From: Oreochromis niloticus
Lineage: Eukaryota > Chordata > Actinopteri > Cichliformes > Cichlidae
Direction of reading: 5' to 3'
Assembly: GCF_001858045.2 (NCBI RefSeq)
Contig: NC_031966.2
Span: forward strand, 18,964,565 to 19,028,564
DNA: 64,000 nt
Positions 34,286 through 47,000 of the stretch are shown piece after piece (positions within the stretch are counted from its first letter, which is position 1; each line of letters starts with the position of its first letter). The notes beneath the pieces were generated by a model that saw only the letters and a program-made list of their open reading frames with translations, made no database searches and was not told the origin of the DNA. The translations under genes were made by a program, and so were the position numbers.

Positions 34286-34296
34286 TTTATTTTATT
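34286..34296 (-). terminator. Candidate nox1 poly(A) signals (two overlapping AATAAA, minus)
   Basis: TTTATT occurs at 34286-34291 and 34291-34296, giving overlapping AATAAA hexamers on the minus strand. They are the first canonical ones I find after the nox1 stop codon, giving a 3' UTR of about 0.8 kb. Confidence 0.5.
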
Positions 34297-35093
34297 CAAA
34301 AGAAATATTTACAAGAAAAACGGCAGGTAAATTCTTTTCTGCCACACCTTTAGAGGACCATTAGGCACTAACTAAATGACTGGCATGGTTTTATCTTTAA
34401 CATTTTTCTGATAAGGAAACGCTCGAGAATACAGGAGGTCGTAATTGCGGATCATATTTTTCCAGTAAACCTGTTTCCTGTTTAGAAACTCTTGCCAAGA
34501 AAAAAAAATAATAATTGCATGCATTCAAACAACAATGGGTTATATACAGTAGAAACAGTGCATCAGCTGTGTAATCAGTTGTCTTGAGTGGAAGATATAC
34601 GATTATAGGTCATAATGAATCCTAAATATATACTCACTTCATTTGTGAGTATTTTGTAAAGTAAAAGTTTTTCACATCTTCTGTCAACACCTTCATAGTC
34701 AGTAAATGTAAGAACCAAGATTCATGTATTACAAATAGCATAAATCGTCCCTGTAACTTTAGTCAAGTACTACAATAATGCAGCCTAATATGACACAAAT
34801 ATATATACATATATAATATATATATATGTAGCCTCATTGATTCCTTACTTCACAATGGAAAAAAAATGGGGCAAATCCCTGAGCACCACTGATTAAAATG
34901 ACCCACCATGCCTCTGTACTCCCTTCAGAGTAGATGAGGAAGGTTTGTAAACACTCCTCCTGTTACACTGGTTTTCCTCGATGTTTTGGCATTTCTCCTC
35001 TGAAGTGAGACAAACAACTGATTGTTATCCTTTAAAATATGTCAATGTGCACTTCCTGTTTTTCTCTCGTTTACTTATTTTTTTTTTTTTTGC

Positions 35094-38000
35094 TTAGAAA
35101 TTCTCCTTGTTGAAGTAAAATCTGGTCTTGCGAGGATCCACGTCTGAGTATTTGGCACATTTCTTCTCCAGGACTTTCCCCAGAGCTTCAGGGCCGCACA
35201 AGAAAGTTCCCACAATGGACCTAAAACACGCAGAAAAACAAAATAAAGCTGCTTTATCATTCAAACTTTTATTCCATTCATTCATCCATTCATTTTACAG
35301 CTATGAAAACATGCTCGTTTTCAGATTCTACATGCTGTTACAATCAATAAACACACACAGTGGATTCAGTCTCCTGCAGTTTTTGTGTAGTTGGTGTTGT
35401 AGACTTTATATTTAAGCAGTTTAAAAGGTCAAAGCCTATTAATTCAGACTTAATAATCCATAATGACAAAATGAAACTTTTTTTAGTCTTTTCCTCAAGT
35501 GTAATGCACAATATATGAAATATTATTTCATTATTAAGATGACATTTGAGACAATATCATCTTTACATTAACATTTTTAGACCCAACATATTGAAATCAA
35601 CAGATTTCACTGAGCGATAATTTATAAAATGACTATGCTGTAATACTCATTATCTTTATTATCAGTGAAATGAAAAAGTAGGTAGTTCAGGTCATATAAA
35701 TGCAACTGAGTTGAGCTATTTTAGTTAACTGAAGAAATATACAGAACGTAATGGCATTTTTGCTCTGAAATATTTACATTTTCAAAGCTTTAAGGTAACT
35801 TTTTAAAAGTTTTTGTTCTTCTGAGTCTTTTTAAGCACTCGTTTGAATCCAGACAATTAAAGACTTTTTTTTTTTTTTTTAAGCTTACGTCGGGTTCTCT
35901 TTGCGGACTTGTTCAAACTCCTTGTCCCAGATGGGCCGGCCATAGTGAGTCTTCTGTTTGAGCCCAGTGACCACATCGGTGTCCTTATCAAAGTGAACCA
36001 TAACATGAGTAGCCTGTGGAGGGAGGAGGGAGAGAAAAAAAAAACCCCACTGAACTTGAGATGAAATAACATCAAACTGCTGTTGTGGACTTTGGTCTGA
36101 GGGTGGAGTAGGTTGATGACTGATTCACACACGTACGTGGCTCTGATCCCATCCAGTCAAGTAGAGTTTATAGGTGAGGAAATCCCCCATGCCTCTCTCC
36201 TCCATCTCTTTCTCCAGCACCTGTAGAAGGTCAGCAAACCACTCGAAGGCGTGTGTTTCCCGGCACAGCCAGTAGAAATAAATCTGAAACCAGGAAGCAA
36301 ATGCAGTTATGTTAAACAATGACTCATCCTCTAACGTGGGTGTGCTGTTTAAAACACAAGCGTCTTTATTTACAGGACAATTGAAGGCCCTGTATTAGGT
36401 TTGAATAGAAGTACTGAGCCGATTTGATCTCACACAAACATTAGGTCAAAAGCATTTATTAACAAACACTAAGGTTATTGTTGTCCCCAACCTTGGGGAT
36501 AAAGTAATAATCTTTATATGAAACAGTTTCATCTACTTCATAATTTATGTGCTCATAGCATAGAATCAAATATTGGAGTGAGTGGATGAAAATATATATC
36601 ACTTTTGTTTATATGATCATGATAGTCCCATTAAAAAAAAAAAAAAAAAAAAAAAAGATTAAAAACAGGCTGATGGGGAGCACTTGGGTTAAGTTACCTT
36701 CCTGGTGCGCAGTTTAGGATCAGAGTCTTTGAACTTGTACCAGATGGATTTGAGGATGGAGGCAAATGGAGTGACGCCGATGCCGGCACCGATCAGCATG
36801 CTGACCTCGTAGTCGAACACATCCTCGCTGGCTGTGCCGAAAGGTCCATCCACGCCCAACCTGAGGACAAAAAGAAATTTTGTTAACAAGAAAACTAAAC
36901 TACAGGTTTCGAGATGTCTTCAAAGAGCTAGTTGTAGGTTGTCAAGAAACGAGTGGCTGGATGTGACTTTGGACGTCAGTATCAGTTTGTAAAGGTTTTG
37001 ATTTTATGCAGTTTCCTGTGGCGTACTCCAAGGCTCCCACTTGGGCTTGTTATAGTTTAAATATACATATATTGTTGCTTATTCCTATGCAATAATCTTC
37101 AGCTTTTGTTTGTTTGTTTTGAGGATGTTATATTCTGAATGGCAACAGATTTTTTCCAGTTAAATAACAAAATGACAATTAAAGTACTAGTAGTCCTCGT
37201 TAAACTCTTTGGTGTAACTAGGGCATTTGTCTGAAATGTGAGTGTCATTTATGACTCTGTGGAAAAATTGGGCCTATAAAGTAATCAGCTGTGGATTTTT
37301 TCAACATTATGCAAAAAGCAAAATGAAATCTTCACATGAGCAATCACAAATTCATTTATTAACATCTGTCTTTGTTATATTAACTAACTAACATGACAAT
37401 CATAGCCATAAGTGAGCCTTGCAACACATGAGTCATGTCAGACTTTACAATCAAATTTGGTCTGAAATAAAGTTGATATTGCTATTTCATGCACTTATTG
37501 TGCATTTTTGTGGGCGACTCTGTCCGTCTCACCTAAGTTTCAAACTGCATTCCTGAACTTTGGAGACTAGACTGAGAAATCGGTTTTTAAATGTGTGTAA
37601 GTAGGTAATCTGGATAAATGCCACATACCAATCCACACCCTTTTTAACCTCAGCTAAATTGCAGTGGCCGTTTCTTTTTATGCATGCACAATACTCATTC
37701 ATACAAAGAGTGAAACTGTAATCTCACTGCAAAGACTTCAAAAATACAGTTTGATCCTCGGCTCTAAAAGACAACACTGTGACAAAGTGCAAACTGGAAT
37801 CTGTTTATGAATGTACAATAAAAACCTTTCAAAAAAGCTGCAATGTTGATCTTGTGAGAAAACTTAGTTACCATGGATCTCATTACAGTGAATAAACTTT
37901 GCATATATCTAGGTTAGTTGGCTTAACAGCCTCCATCAAAGTATCTGGAAAGATGAAATTTGATTTCTCCTAAAAATGTTTAATAATGGCATCAGTCTGG

Positions 38001-41000
38001 ATACTTTGTACACAGTTATGCACATTTACACTGTTAACAAGTACAAGCTGGGATCATCTGAGGCAACCTGAGTTCATTATTTTGCTCAGAGATGCTTTGA
38101 GATTTGGACTGGAGGGGCCGGGGATTGAACCGTCGACGTTTTGATTGGCAGAAGGTGTTGCTTCTGCTTTCTTAAAAGTGACGTATTTGTGTAGTGTTAC
38201 AGTTTTAGACAAAAACAATAGTTTGGATTTTACCCAGAAAAATTAGAAGCTTAAAAAAAAGCAAAATTACAGGTAGAAATAGTTACCTCCTCATGAAACA
38301 TCTACAGTAACAGATTGGATAAGGTCAGATTGTTTGACTCACTTGGGTCCCTCTGCTCCCTCTGGTACCTTCTTCATGATATCGATGAGTTTGTCGGTCC
38401 AGTCGCCAGCCGAGCGGATGTGAATGCTGAAGAAATCTTCCTCAGGCGCAGAAGTCATGGTGAACGGGTGCCACTCCAGCTGTGAGATGGCTGGGCAGTT
38501 GACGAAGACGTACTGACCCACCTCCATTTTGAAACCATTCTTTATCAGCTGCAGCTCCAGCACTTTAGAGGGTCGCATGACAATCTGAAGACAAAGCACG
38601 TGGATTAGGATCCCATGCAAAAAGAGTGGAAGTAGCAGCAGGTGAAATGTGAGTCTAACATACCTTCTTGTATTGGACTGACTGCATGTAACGAACGAAA
38701 CGCACCAGGCGCTCGCAGATATAGATAACCATCGGGCCAATCACATACATCCAGGTCTGAAAAAACCAAGAAGAGTGTGATTACATTAATGAGGTTTCAC
38801 TGATGAAGCTTTTAATTTACTACTCTCAGTACAAAAGGACAAACCTGTGGAAACCCTCCTGCAAACTGAGGGATGGGACACTCAGGAATCTGTCCCCAGT
38901 CATCAGGGTGATCTTTACAAAAAGTTGTGTTGTGTGGTGGATTTGTCCTCTGCTGACTCCTCACAATGCGCCTGCAGGTGCAAATTGCACAAATGAAACC
39001 TGCTTGCAAAAATAACAACATGCAAGCCAAAGTCAACAAAAGCCGAAGCCTGTCTCGTACCCGGCTCCGTGGAAGACAAGACCAGCGAAGAAGATGATGA
39101 AGAGGTGGTGCGTGTACCAGAACACTTCGAAGTAGCTGCGTCTGATGACCTCCATGGAGGAGGTGATGATGAGGATGAGCGCAAGAGTGATGACGACACC
39201 AGTGAGGCCGGCGATGGAGGTGAAACCAAAGTAGGTGGGAATCTGCTGAGGATCCTGAGACACAAGCAGACGCGTGAGCTTTCAGCCAACTTGGTCAGAG
39301 TGTTCACATCTCCAGTGAAATATCCCCATATTTGATTAATGGACTGGCATCAACAGTTTCCAGATGATCCATCAGCTATGGATCCATCAGCAGAGCAGAG
39401 CTCCCCTTTAAGTTTGCAAGCAGCACATTTCAGAAGTTGTTCATTAGACACAGTAAAAGTGTCTCAGGTCAAAATTGAACCTGGGCTAACTACATTAAGT
39501 CATGAGCCATGTGGTCATCTGCTCCACCTGTTAGCGAAAGAGGCACGCCGCGTTTTACATGTTAATAAATGATAAGTATGAGTCCTGTTATTTGTTTTGT
39601 GCAAAGCTCTGTATTTGCTGAGAGATGTGTTTCATTTCATGTCAGTTTTCCAGCAATCAGTAGATTACTTACAAGGTTGGTTATACGGATTGGATTCAGG
39701 TAGGTGGTGTTTTCCGTGTCAGCCAGATCGGACAGAGCGGTGCTGAGCTCGTCGTAAACACCTTGTCTACTGTTGTTGTACCGCTCCAGGTTGAACAAAT
39801 GGGCGATCGTATGAACAGCTGTGACAGGACACAGAGGAGACGCGTTACGGCTGCTTTATGTAGTTTTGTATTTGTTTGCAAAAAAAAGAAAAAGAAAAAA
39901 AGAAGTTGTGAAAAGTGTTTTTAACAAGTTGATCAAAGAAAACAGTTCAAGCTTTTTGAGTTTCAAATATTTGCAGTCGCTTGTTTGAGAAAAGGTTTTT
40001 GTTATCATATGTTCTTAGTCATTTATTTTTACACTGTTTCCTTGTCATTTGTCTTGCCAAAATTAATTCCAGATCTTTACTTAACACTTGTCGACCTGTG
40101 TGTGTTGTGTATGTGGTTTCCCTAGCTGCTTGAGGGAAGGAAGGAAAAAAAATTAATCTTTCTGTCAGTTTTACTGTTGCTTCACAATAGACTGAGATAT
40201 GTTTTACTGTGACACTTGAGTAAATATGTGCTTATCACTCATGTAGGCACATTAGCAGAGTGTGGCGAACAGTTAATAGTTAGAAAGTGAGAGGTTTGTC
40301 TCTTTGTCTTTTATTGTTGGAGCATAATTCATGTCGCTATGATTTTACCACTATAGCACCTAAAAAAACAAACAATAGACAGAAACAACACTGAAATGTC
40401 ATCTTTCAATGGAAGAATATTGCCAGATTTTATTCCAATATCTACTTAAAACAGACATAAGGGACATAAGGAGGAACAGACGCACAATTTCACCTTACAT
40501 TGTGTTTACCATATAAATTAAATTCACCATTACATACCTGTCATCAGAGCGATCATGTATGCCACCAGCTTGTGGAAAGTCAAATTCTTGTCCAACTGTT
40601 TCCTCATTGTTCTGCTGCAACGCTGAAAAGACAAAGAAAGAAAGGGAGTGAACGGCAAAACATGGGAGAGACATTCTTACAAAACAGAAAGCTACCCAAC
40701 CTGATGAGTTATCCTTTCTCTGTATTAATCACAGCAAGCAGTAAAAAGGAGTTTAAGCTCTAAGCACTAAGCAAATCGAACCTTACATAGTTTGAAAGCA
40801 TGAGAAACCTGCACAAGCAGAGAACATGCAAACTCAACACAAAACAGGCATGAGATGTCAGGGGTTTGATCCCAGGACACCTTACGAGTGCACCACATTG
40901 TTATGCTGGTTAATGGTGTCTGAGGTTGCGGGTGGCCACCCGACCAGTTTTGGGGGTTTATTTTTGCAGCCACGTGTCAAGTTTGAAAATATCTGCAAAA

Positions 41001-42829
41001 ATCAGAACTTTGATTTTTAATAATTTTGCAGCCCTCATTTGATCAGGTAACAAGTTTGCTTCCTGGGCAAACAGCAGGAAGCCAACTTGTCAAGTTGTGC
41101 AACAAGAAACGAGTTAACGTTTTTAGATAATGACAGTGATTTCAGCACTCTGCACCCTGCCATGGTATGGAAACACGAGGAACTTACCACAAAGGAGCCC
41201 CGGAGCAGAGACAGCAGGTTCCTGCACACCGGGAGGAGGATGAGCATGCAGTTGAAGTTGAGGACAGCTGCAGGAGCTCTGGCCCAAGCCAAGGCAGACT
41301 AAAATAAAAAGTGTCATTTCATATGAGTGTCATTTCAAGAAAATCCCGGAGGCTACCCTCCGTGATTACTCGTACTTGTGATTTTTTTATTAATTGCATT
41401 TTCTTATATACTGCACTTAAGCTCCTATTTCCATTTAAAGGTGTTGCACTCCACCACATTTGCCTTACTGCTGGACCTGGCCTCTCACTGACTGTTGCTA
41501 AAAAGAGAGTCTGCTGTCAGTTAGAGAAATTTCCCCCTTAAATTTTACACATTGCTTATTTAAATAACCATTGGGGGCCCAAATATGGTGAATTTTTAAT
41601 ATGGCAACATTCTAAGAAGTACTTCTGTGTCATTGTTTGAGGCTTTAACACGCCAAGTTTCGGTTTACACAAATTAAAATACATTCGGTACGTATTAAAG
41701 ACAATTTTTGCGGTGAAATGTTTTTATTGTCATTAGATAAACATAAACAGATAACCAGAACAACCAGCAGGTACAATAAAGATTAAGCAAATGAAAGAAG
41801 AGAGAAAAACCACAAACACAACTAGTACGAAAGAAAGTAAAAAGAAGAATCTAGTGGCTCCGCATCTCACAACTTGTGGGGAGATCGAGGTACATGTTTC
41901 TGAGTCATATGCGGTTGTAATTAATACACTTTATTTAAAAATCAGTTGAGATCGAAGTTACAAACAAACTTACTTTTATTGCTTTATTGGACATTGCTGT
42001 GACAGTTTGTCTTAATTACTGCAGAATTCTTTGATTTGTGGCCACTAACATGTTCTGTAACCTTGACTTCTGTAAAAATGATCACCATTTCTTAATCTTT
42101 TGGAGACGAACGCTTGAAGAGGCGTTCAAAACCATCATCTTTACAAGAATGGGACAGACACAACTCGAAAAATAATCGCCTACAACCGAAGCACTATATA
42201 TAAAAGGGAAAACATATAAAAAATAGTCCGTGTGTGGCATAAACTTGCTTTTCTTCTATATTATTGTAATTCGTACTTGTCAGGGTTGATGTAGTTTAAC
42301 AGAGTTTCGATACAGAGCTTTTAACTGACGTTAAAAGATGCGCAGAGTTCAGCACCACTGCTATTCTCAGCTATTTACATCCCCGTTAGTCTCAACTTAA
42401 ATTCACTTAGAGCAGAGAAACTGTACCTTTTTTTTTGTTGTTCATATGAGCGCTCCCTCCACCCGAGTGTAAAAGTAATGAACCCAGCATCATAACAAAG
42501 ATCTTTACTCACCCCTAAAATATGACGCGTGTAGAAGAACTGCGGCCCCAAGTCGTAGAAGAAATAAAACCACACAAAAAGGAAGATGTTGATGGCCATC
42601 CACACAAACTGCAAACATAACCAGGACCATGTTTCCATCACACAATGGTTGCAAGCATTCCAAAAATGTATTTGAAATACGTGAATTTGCGCACAAAAGC
42701 TGTGCGTAAATGTCCCACACCTGCGTTCACAAAACTCCTCCGTTGAAAAATGAAATTGCAAATGTGTGAATATGAAAAACTTACCAGTATGAAAGATGAA
42801 AAGCCGTAGTTGACAATGCAGTTCGCCAT
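35094..42829 (-). CDS. nox1: NADPH oxidase 1 (gp91phox family)
   Basis: Membrane flavocytochrome that passes electrons from NADPH through FAD and two hemes to oxygen, making superoxide. Exons in transcript order: 42829-42785, 42608-42513, 41298-41188, 40622-40538, 39818-39673, 39254-39061, 38971-38845, 38756-38664, 38584-38343, 36860-36698, 36283-36137, 36013-35889, 35220-35094. They total 1701 nt (566 aa; human NOX1 is 564) with all phases joining. Heme-ligand histidines are H101, H115, H210 and H223. The FAD motif HPFT is at 338-341, the NADPH motif GAGIGVTP at 404-411 and LCGPE at 532-536; the C-terminus is FNKENF. NOX1 rather than CYBB is favoured by VNCPAIS, IHIRSAGDWT, SKVLELQ, the DPRK-RFYFNKENF tail and the neighbours, although IPECPIPQFAG is gp91phox-like. 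It likely needs p22phox and cytosolic organisers encoded elsewhere. Confidence 0.95.
36861..38342 (-). other. nox1 intron 9
   Basis: A 1.5-kb intron between the FAD-binding and NADPH-binding exons. It contains an inverted tRNA-SINE-like piece at 38109-38165 (listed separately) and no other recognised element. Confidence 0.6.
38109..38165 (-). repeat. tRNA-SINE fragment, antisense to 18455-18735 type
   Basis: GGCCGGGGATTGAACCGTCG is an inverted box B and is followed by TTTTGATTGGCAGAAGG, matching the tRNA-like head of the fish SINE seen at 18455. Only the head remains. Confidence 0.5.
39819..40537 (-). other. nox1 intron 4, non-coding
   Basis: AT-rich intron with A-rich runs near 39880-39903. 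No repeat family or exon was recognised. Confidence 0.55.
40790..40900 (-). repeat. Fragment of the teleost interspersed repeat in nox1 intron 3
   Basis: GAGAACATGCAAACTCAACA, then GGGGTTTGATCCCAGGACAC and GAGTGCACCAC, match the reverse-oriented family copy at 6225-6535. Confidence 0.55.
41299..42512 (-). other. nox1 intron 2, non-coding
   Basis: A 1.2-kb intron of ordinary AT-rich sequence. Frames on both strands are short and match nothing I know. Confidence 0.55.
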
Positions 42830-42887
42830 GTTGAGCTCTTTATGTCGACTCGCAGCAGCTTCACTGCATCCTTTAACCCGCTGGCAC

Positions 42888-42895
42888 TTTTTATT
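42888..42895 (-). promoter_or_regulatory. Possible TATA-like element of nox1
   Basis: The minus strand reads AATAAAAA about 60 bp upstream of the nox1 ATG, a spacing compatible with a TATA box and a short 5' UTR. AT-rich octamers are common, so this is tentative. Confidence 0.25.
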
Positions 42896-44024
42896 TCATG
42901 CCTGCTTGTCTGGACTCCTCCTTCATTTACAGGTGTGTGATGGTGATGAGACAAGGAAACAAAAGCAGAGTTGGCTGAAATTGCGCTGTTCAGGAAGTTT
43001 TCTTGAGTCTTGCTGATCGCATTCCTACCTCCCAGAAACTGGATCAACCTCCATGGATAGCAGGAATGAGGAAGTATATGTTGCACAAGGTAAATCTCAT
43101 TTTGCCGATCGGCTATGCAAGTTGTTCTATGGCAAGAAAATGTGTGCTATATGTAAATGAACAAAAGCAAGACTGAATATTCGGACATAATTTTATTTAT
43201 TGTTCAAGTAACACAGTAGTAGTAGTGAAGGCACTGTATTAACAGGACAAAACTTAAAAAAATAAGCATGATTTTTAAAGCACTTCAATAAAGTAGAAGC
43301 TTAAGTCTCCTTAATGCAACATGAAAAATAAGGCTACTTTTCAGTTTCCTGTGTGTTACAGAAGACACAAAAATATTCTCACAGGCTTTTGACGTTTATA
43401 ATTTTCTGTTTTGCAACACAAAGCCCTTTCCCCCCCCTCCCTTTTTCGTTTTAAACAAAAGCCAGCCACAGTGGACAATGAACAAGACGAGGCATTCATC
43501 ACAGCAGTAGGTATGAGGAAGATAAATTCATCTTCTGACCTTTCCTTGTCGTCCTCCTGTTAGCGTGTTTTTTATTTTTTTTTATTATGTTTCTGTTAAT
43601 AAGTCTCCTACTTCAGATGCAAACCTGTGCAAAAGGGCCTTCATGCTGTGAAAACCCTGAGATTAAGTAAACAGCGTGGTCTCCCGGTCGATGTTTGGGA
43701 CGCTCCACTTGGCACGTTTCCCCTCACACCTGGCTCAGGCTGCCCTCTCAACAGCGGCCTTTGTGCGTCGCTGCATATCTCGGCATGCTACATTATTTTG
43801 TGTACCGGGACCTTTGTGGGGCCCTCAGTTTATGGGATCATCTTTTAATGAGAACACCAGGAGTCACATTAAATACCTTACAGAAGGAGAAGTTCAAATT
43901 GAAGGGAAAAAGGCAAAAGTTTGTTCTCTACCACCTCACTTTCTCTCAAAAAAAACCACACACAAATGTTCTGTGTTTAACTGCTCCAGGCTTTGTTCAG
44001 AGATGCACCTTTATTTTAACTTTC
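42896..44024. other. nox1-xkrx intergenic spacer (xkrx 3' UTR and nox1 upstream region)
   Basis: Both genes run on the minus strand, so this 1.2-kb spacer must hold the xkrx 3' end and the nox1 promoter. Minus-strand AATAAA hexamers occur at 44010-44015, 43581-43586, 43571-43576 and 43192-43201. No separate gene was recognised; the overlapping plus-strand frames near 43627-44102 are probably chance. Confidence 0.55.
44010..44015 (-). terminator. Candidate xkrx poly(A) signal
   Basis: AATAAA on the minus strand begins 9 nt after the xkrx stop codon (44027-44025), which would give an unusually short 3' UTR. The hexamers at 43571-43586 or 43192-43201 are alternatives. Confidence 0.35.
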
Positions 44025-47000
44025 TTAGGCCGCTTCCATCATATCGTCAACTATAGCCGTCTCCCGCTCTCCAAGCTGGCTGGTGAGGTCAGGAGGTTGT
44101 GAACCCTGAGTGTCCAGCAGCTCCACCGGCTCCTCCGCCCCCACCACCATGGTGGCTGCCGTGGAGTACGAGTGTGCCGGCTTCCCTCGCCTCCCCTGCT
44201 CTCCACGCCTTTTTTTATGGCAGCAGACGCAGTGCAGGCAGTCGTGGACGTTGTACTTGAAGAGGCGTCTGAAAGGGTGGAAAAACTGGTAGAAGAGAAG
44301 CATGAAGAGCACGGCCAGGCTGTAGCAGACCAGCAGCTGGACCACCAACAGCGGGGCGCATACGTACTCATAAAAGTCTGACTTGAAGAAGTACCAGAGC
44401 GTGATGAGGAGGAAGTTCTCAACAAAGCGCCCACAGTAGTACATGGCCAGGCGGCCCCATTGCTGCCTTTTCTCGATGAGCTCTTGATGGGTGAGGTCAA
44501 GCTGCACCGCCGACCAGCAGAAGATGTTTATGCAGGCGTACAGCAACGTGAACATGCACAGAACCACTACAGTGTCCAGCTTAGAGAAGTTTTTCTCCAC
44601 ATTCTCAGTTAGAGAGCCTTTCCTGGCCCAGAACTCAACCCAGGGGAGGAAGAAGAAGAAAAGCAGGTTAACCATGCCGACAAGGATCGTCCAATGAGTG
44701 AGTGCCGTGCTGAAGAGGACCAGCGCCGTGACCCGGGTAGCAATCTCCAAGCCTCTCCAGACAATCATGCACAGGTAAGCACAGGGGCGCAGCTGTAATT
44801 TGTAGTCATCGAATCTGATCTGGATGGCCAGGACGCTGCACACGAGGGCCCCGTAGGTGATGGAGATCAGGGTGATGATCATCAGCGCCACTGGAAACAC
44901 AGACACAAGTCACCTGTTAGACTTCTCAAAAATCACAAGAAACTATAAACTGTTAAAAAAGCAGGTTTATTAACCGTCTTGGGCACAGAGAACATGATTT
45001 ATTCACTTAAAATGATCAGAATTTAACAGATGTACAGCAGGGTCTGACACCGCATCAAAATTTCATGTCAACCTGGAAATTCTCAGGAAGTTCATTGACA
45101 CGAAAATAAGAAATATTGCAGTTCAGAGTCTGCAGTATAACCAGAGCATTGCAAAGAGGGAAGCATCAGGTGTCAGAGATCGATAGGTTATTGCAAGAAA
45201 AGGGGCTTCGCAGCATTAATCTAGTCTGTGTAGGAGCTGAATTTGTTGGATTCAAAGCACAATCAGGCAAATCGAAAGTGTTCACACCATCACTGAGGAA
45301 AAAAGCACGAGAGCGCCTTCATCAGAAAAACAGTGATTTTCTCAACAAAGAAAAACTTCAATCAGTAAAAGTTCAGTGGAGAAATGCTCTGTGGTACTGT
45401 TCTCAGAGACGAGCAGCATCAAGAGGGGAAAACAAATCTAATGGTCAGCTGAGACAAAGCAGCATTTCATTGTGAATGATGGAGAAAAGTTCATCCTGCT
45501 GATAAATTGTGAGATTTGTTGGAGTAGCAGAAGATTTAAAGTGAAGAAGAAGAACAGGAGAATTGTGGTGAAACATGATGGGGTAAAGCCTTCACTGGAT
45601 TTAGAGAGATCAACACCAGCCTTTCAAGCAGACATCCATTTATCAGAGACCTGCTTCATTCTCTCGAATGCATTTTTTGGGGGAAAGGATTCCCACTGAA
45701 GCAGGATAATGAGCACAAAACTTTGAAGGACTACTTGAAACCACCGGTAAGTCACGTGACTTGAACCCCCTCAGAATATTTATGGGACACTAAGAGTGAA
45801 AAAGGCAACTTTTCCAGTTTTTCCAGAACTGTGTCAAGTCCAAGATACAACTAAGAAGTACTTATATATTCTGAAGGTCACGATGTAGCTTGCAATTTTG
45901 CCAATTCAACAAGATGATATTAGCGTTTGAGTTAAAAAAAAAAAAAAATTGTTCTTTAACTGCACCAGCAGCATGGCAGGAGGGGGGGAGAAGTTGGGCT
46001 GTTGGCCTGGGTATCATTTTGTTTTACTCTGAACAATCTCAACTAGTTTTAGATGGACAGAGGAAAAAAAATATCTTTCCTCTAGTGCCATCATCAGGTC
46101 AAAATTTTAAGTTGTCCTAAAAGCAGTGCAAAGACTGACATGTAAAAAACTAAACAGTGAAAATGTGCTTTCTTAGAAGCTCTCTAGACTTTCTGTGTTG
46201 TGTCTCTGTGGCTAATTTACTGCTGTTGCACACAATATACCTCCTATTACCAGAACATCATGATAAAAACATTTTAACTGCAAATCACAGGTCAAATTTT
46301 AGTTATTTTTAGTTAGTTAATTTTAGCCACAGGACATCTATACTTTGCCACACATACCTAAAAATAATGTTTGGAAAAAATAAATTAAATTTGGTTTTTT
46401 TAGTCACTATTTTTTGGTAAAGGGCACAATAACATAATAATGTCCAGACGTTTTGGCAGAGGCAGATGAGAAACTGGGACTACTGTGGACGGCTGCAGAA
46501 GTTAAGGACTTCCACAACAGTCCCAATTTCTCATGTGACCCCTCAGGAGCAACGTGGTGACAATCTGAACATTTTCCAACATGATAGTGATAGCTGAAGG
46601 GCTCAGAGATGATCCAATTAACAGTCTGAATTAATGACTAGTAACCTCCCCACATCTTCATCTGCTTAAGAATCCATGGTCGTTTCTTAAAAAGCAAGTG
46701 GAAAGGCAGACGCCTACAAATTGATCAGCTCTGAGCCCTGATAAGACTTGAATTGGAATCAGTTAGGATTTAGCACAGAAGCTTAAATCCACCATGCAAA
46801 AGAGAACTGCATAAATTGTAAAGAAGGACCAATATTGACTCTTTGCATAAATGTAGAAGTCTACAAACCTATGAATTGCTTATGAATGTTCTTCACTTTA
46901 TTATAAAATCATGTAAAAATAAAAATGGAAATGGCAAAGTGGCTGCACACCTCCAGCTTCTCAGCAGCTTTACATTTGCTGTTTTCACACTTAAGCAGTG

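Noticed and set aside
36632..36657. Long A homopolymer near nox1 exon 10 as a retrocopy tail
   Set aside because: No retrocopied sequence precedes it on either strand; it is a simple intronic homopolymer.
39339..39572. 77-codon plus-strand frame in nox1 intron 5
   Set aside because: It lies antisense in an intron, with no homology and no splice context.
35094..42829. Calling the oxidase cybb (gp91phox) instead of nox1
   Set aside because: Some segments are gp91phox-like, but the FAD/NADPH-domain signature residues, the C-terminal tail and the CSTF2-XKRX-ARL13A neighbourhood favour nox1.
43627..44102. Three overlapping plus-strand frames (73-135 codons)
   Set aside because: They are mutually exclusive, match no known protein and lie in the xkrx 3' flank.
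44051..44500. 149-codon minus-strand frame rich in serine
   Set aside because: It is the wrong frame of xkrx exon 3, whose true frame gives a clear XK-family membrane protein.
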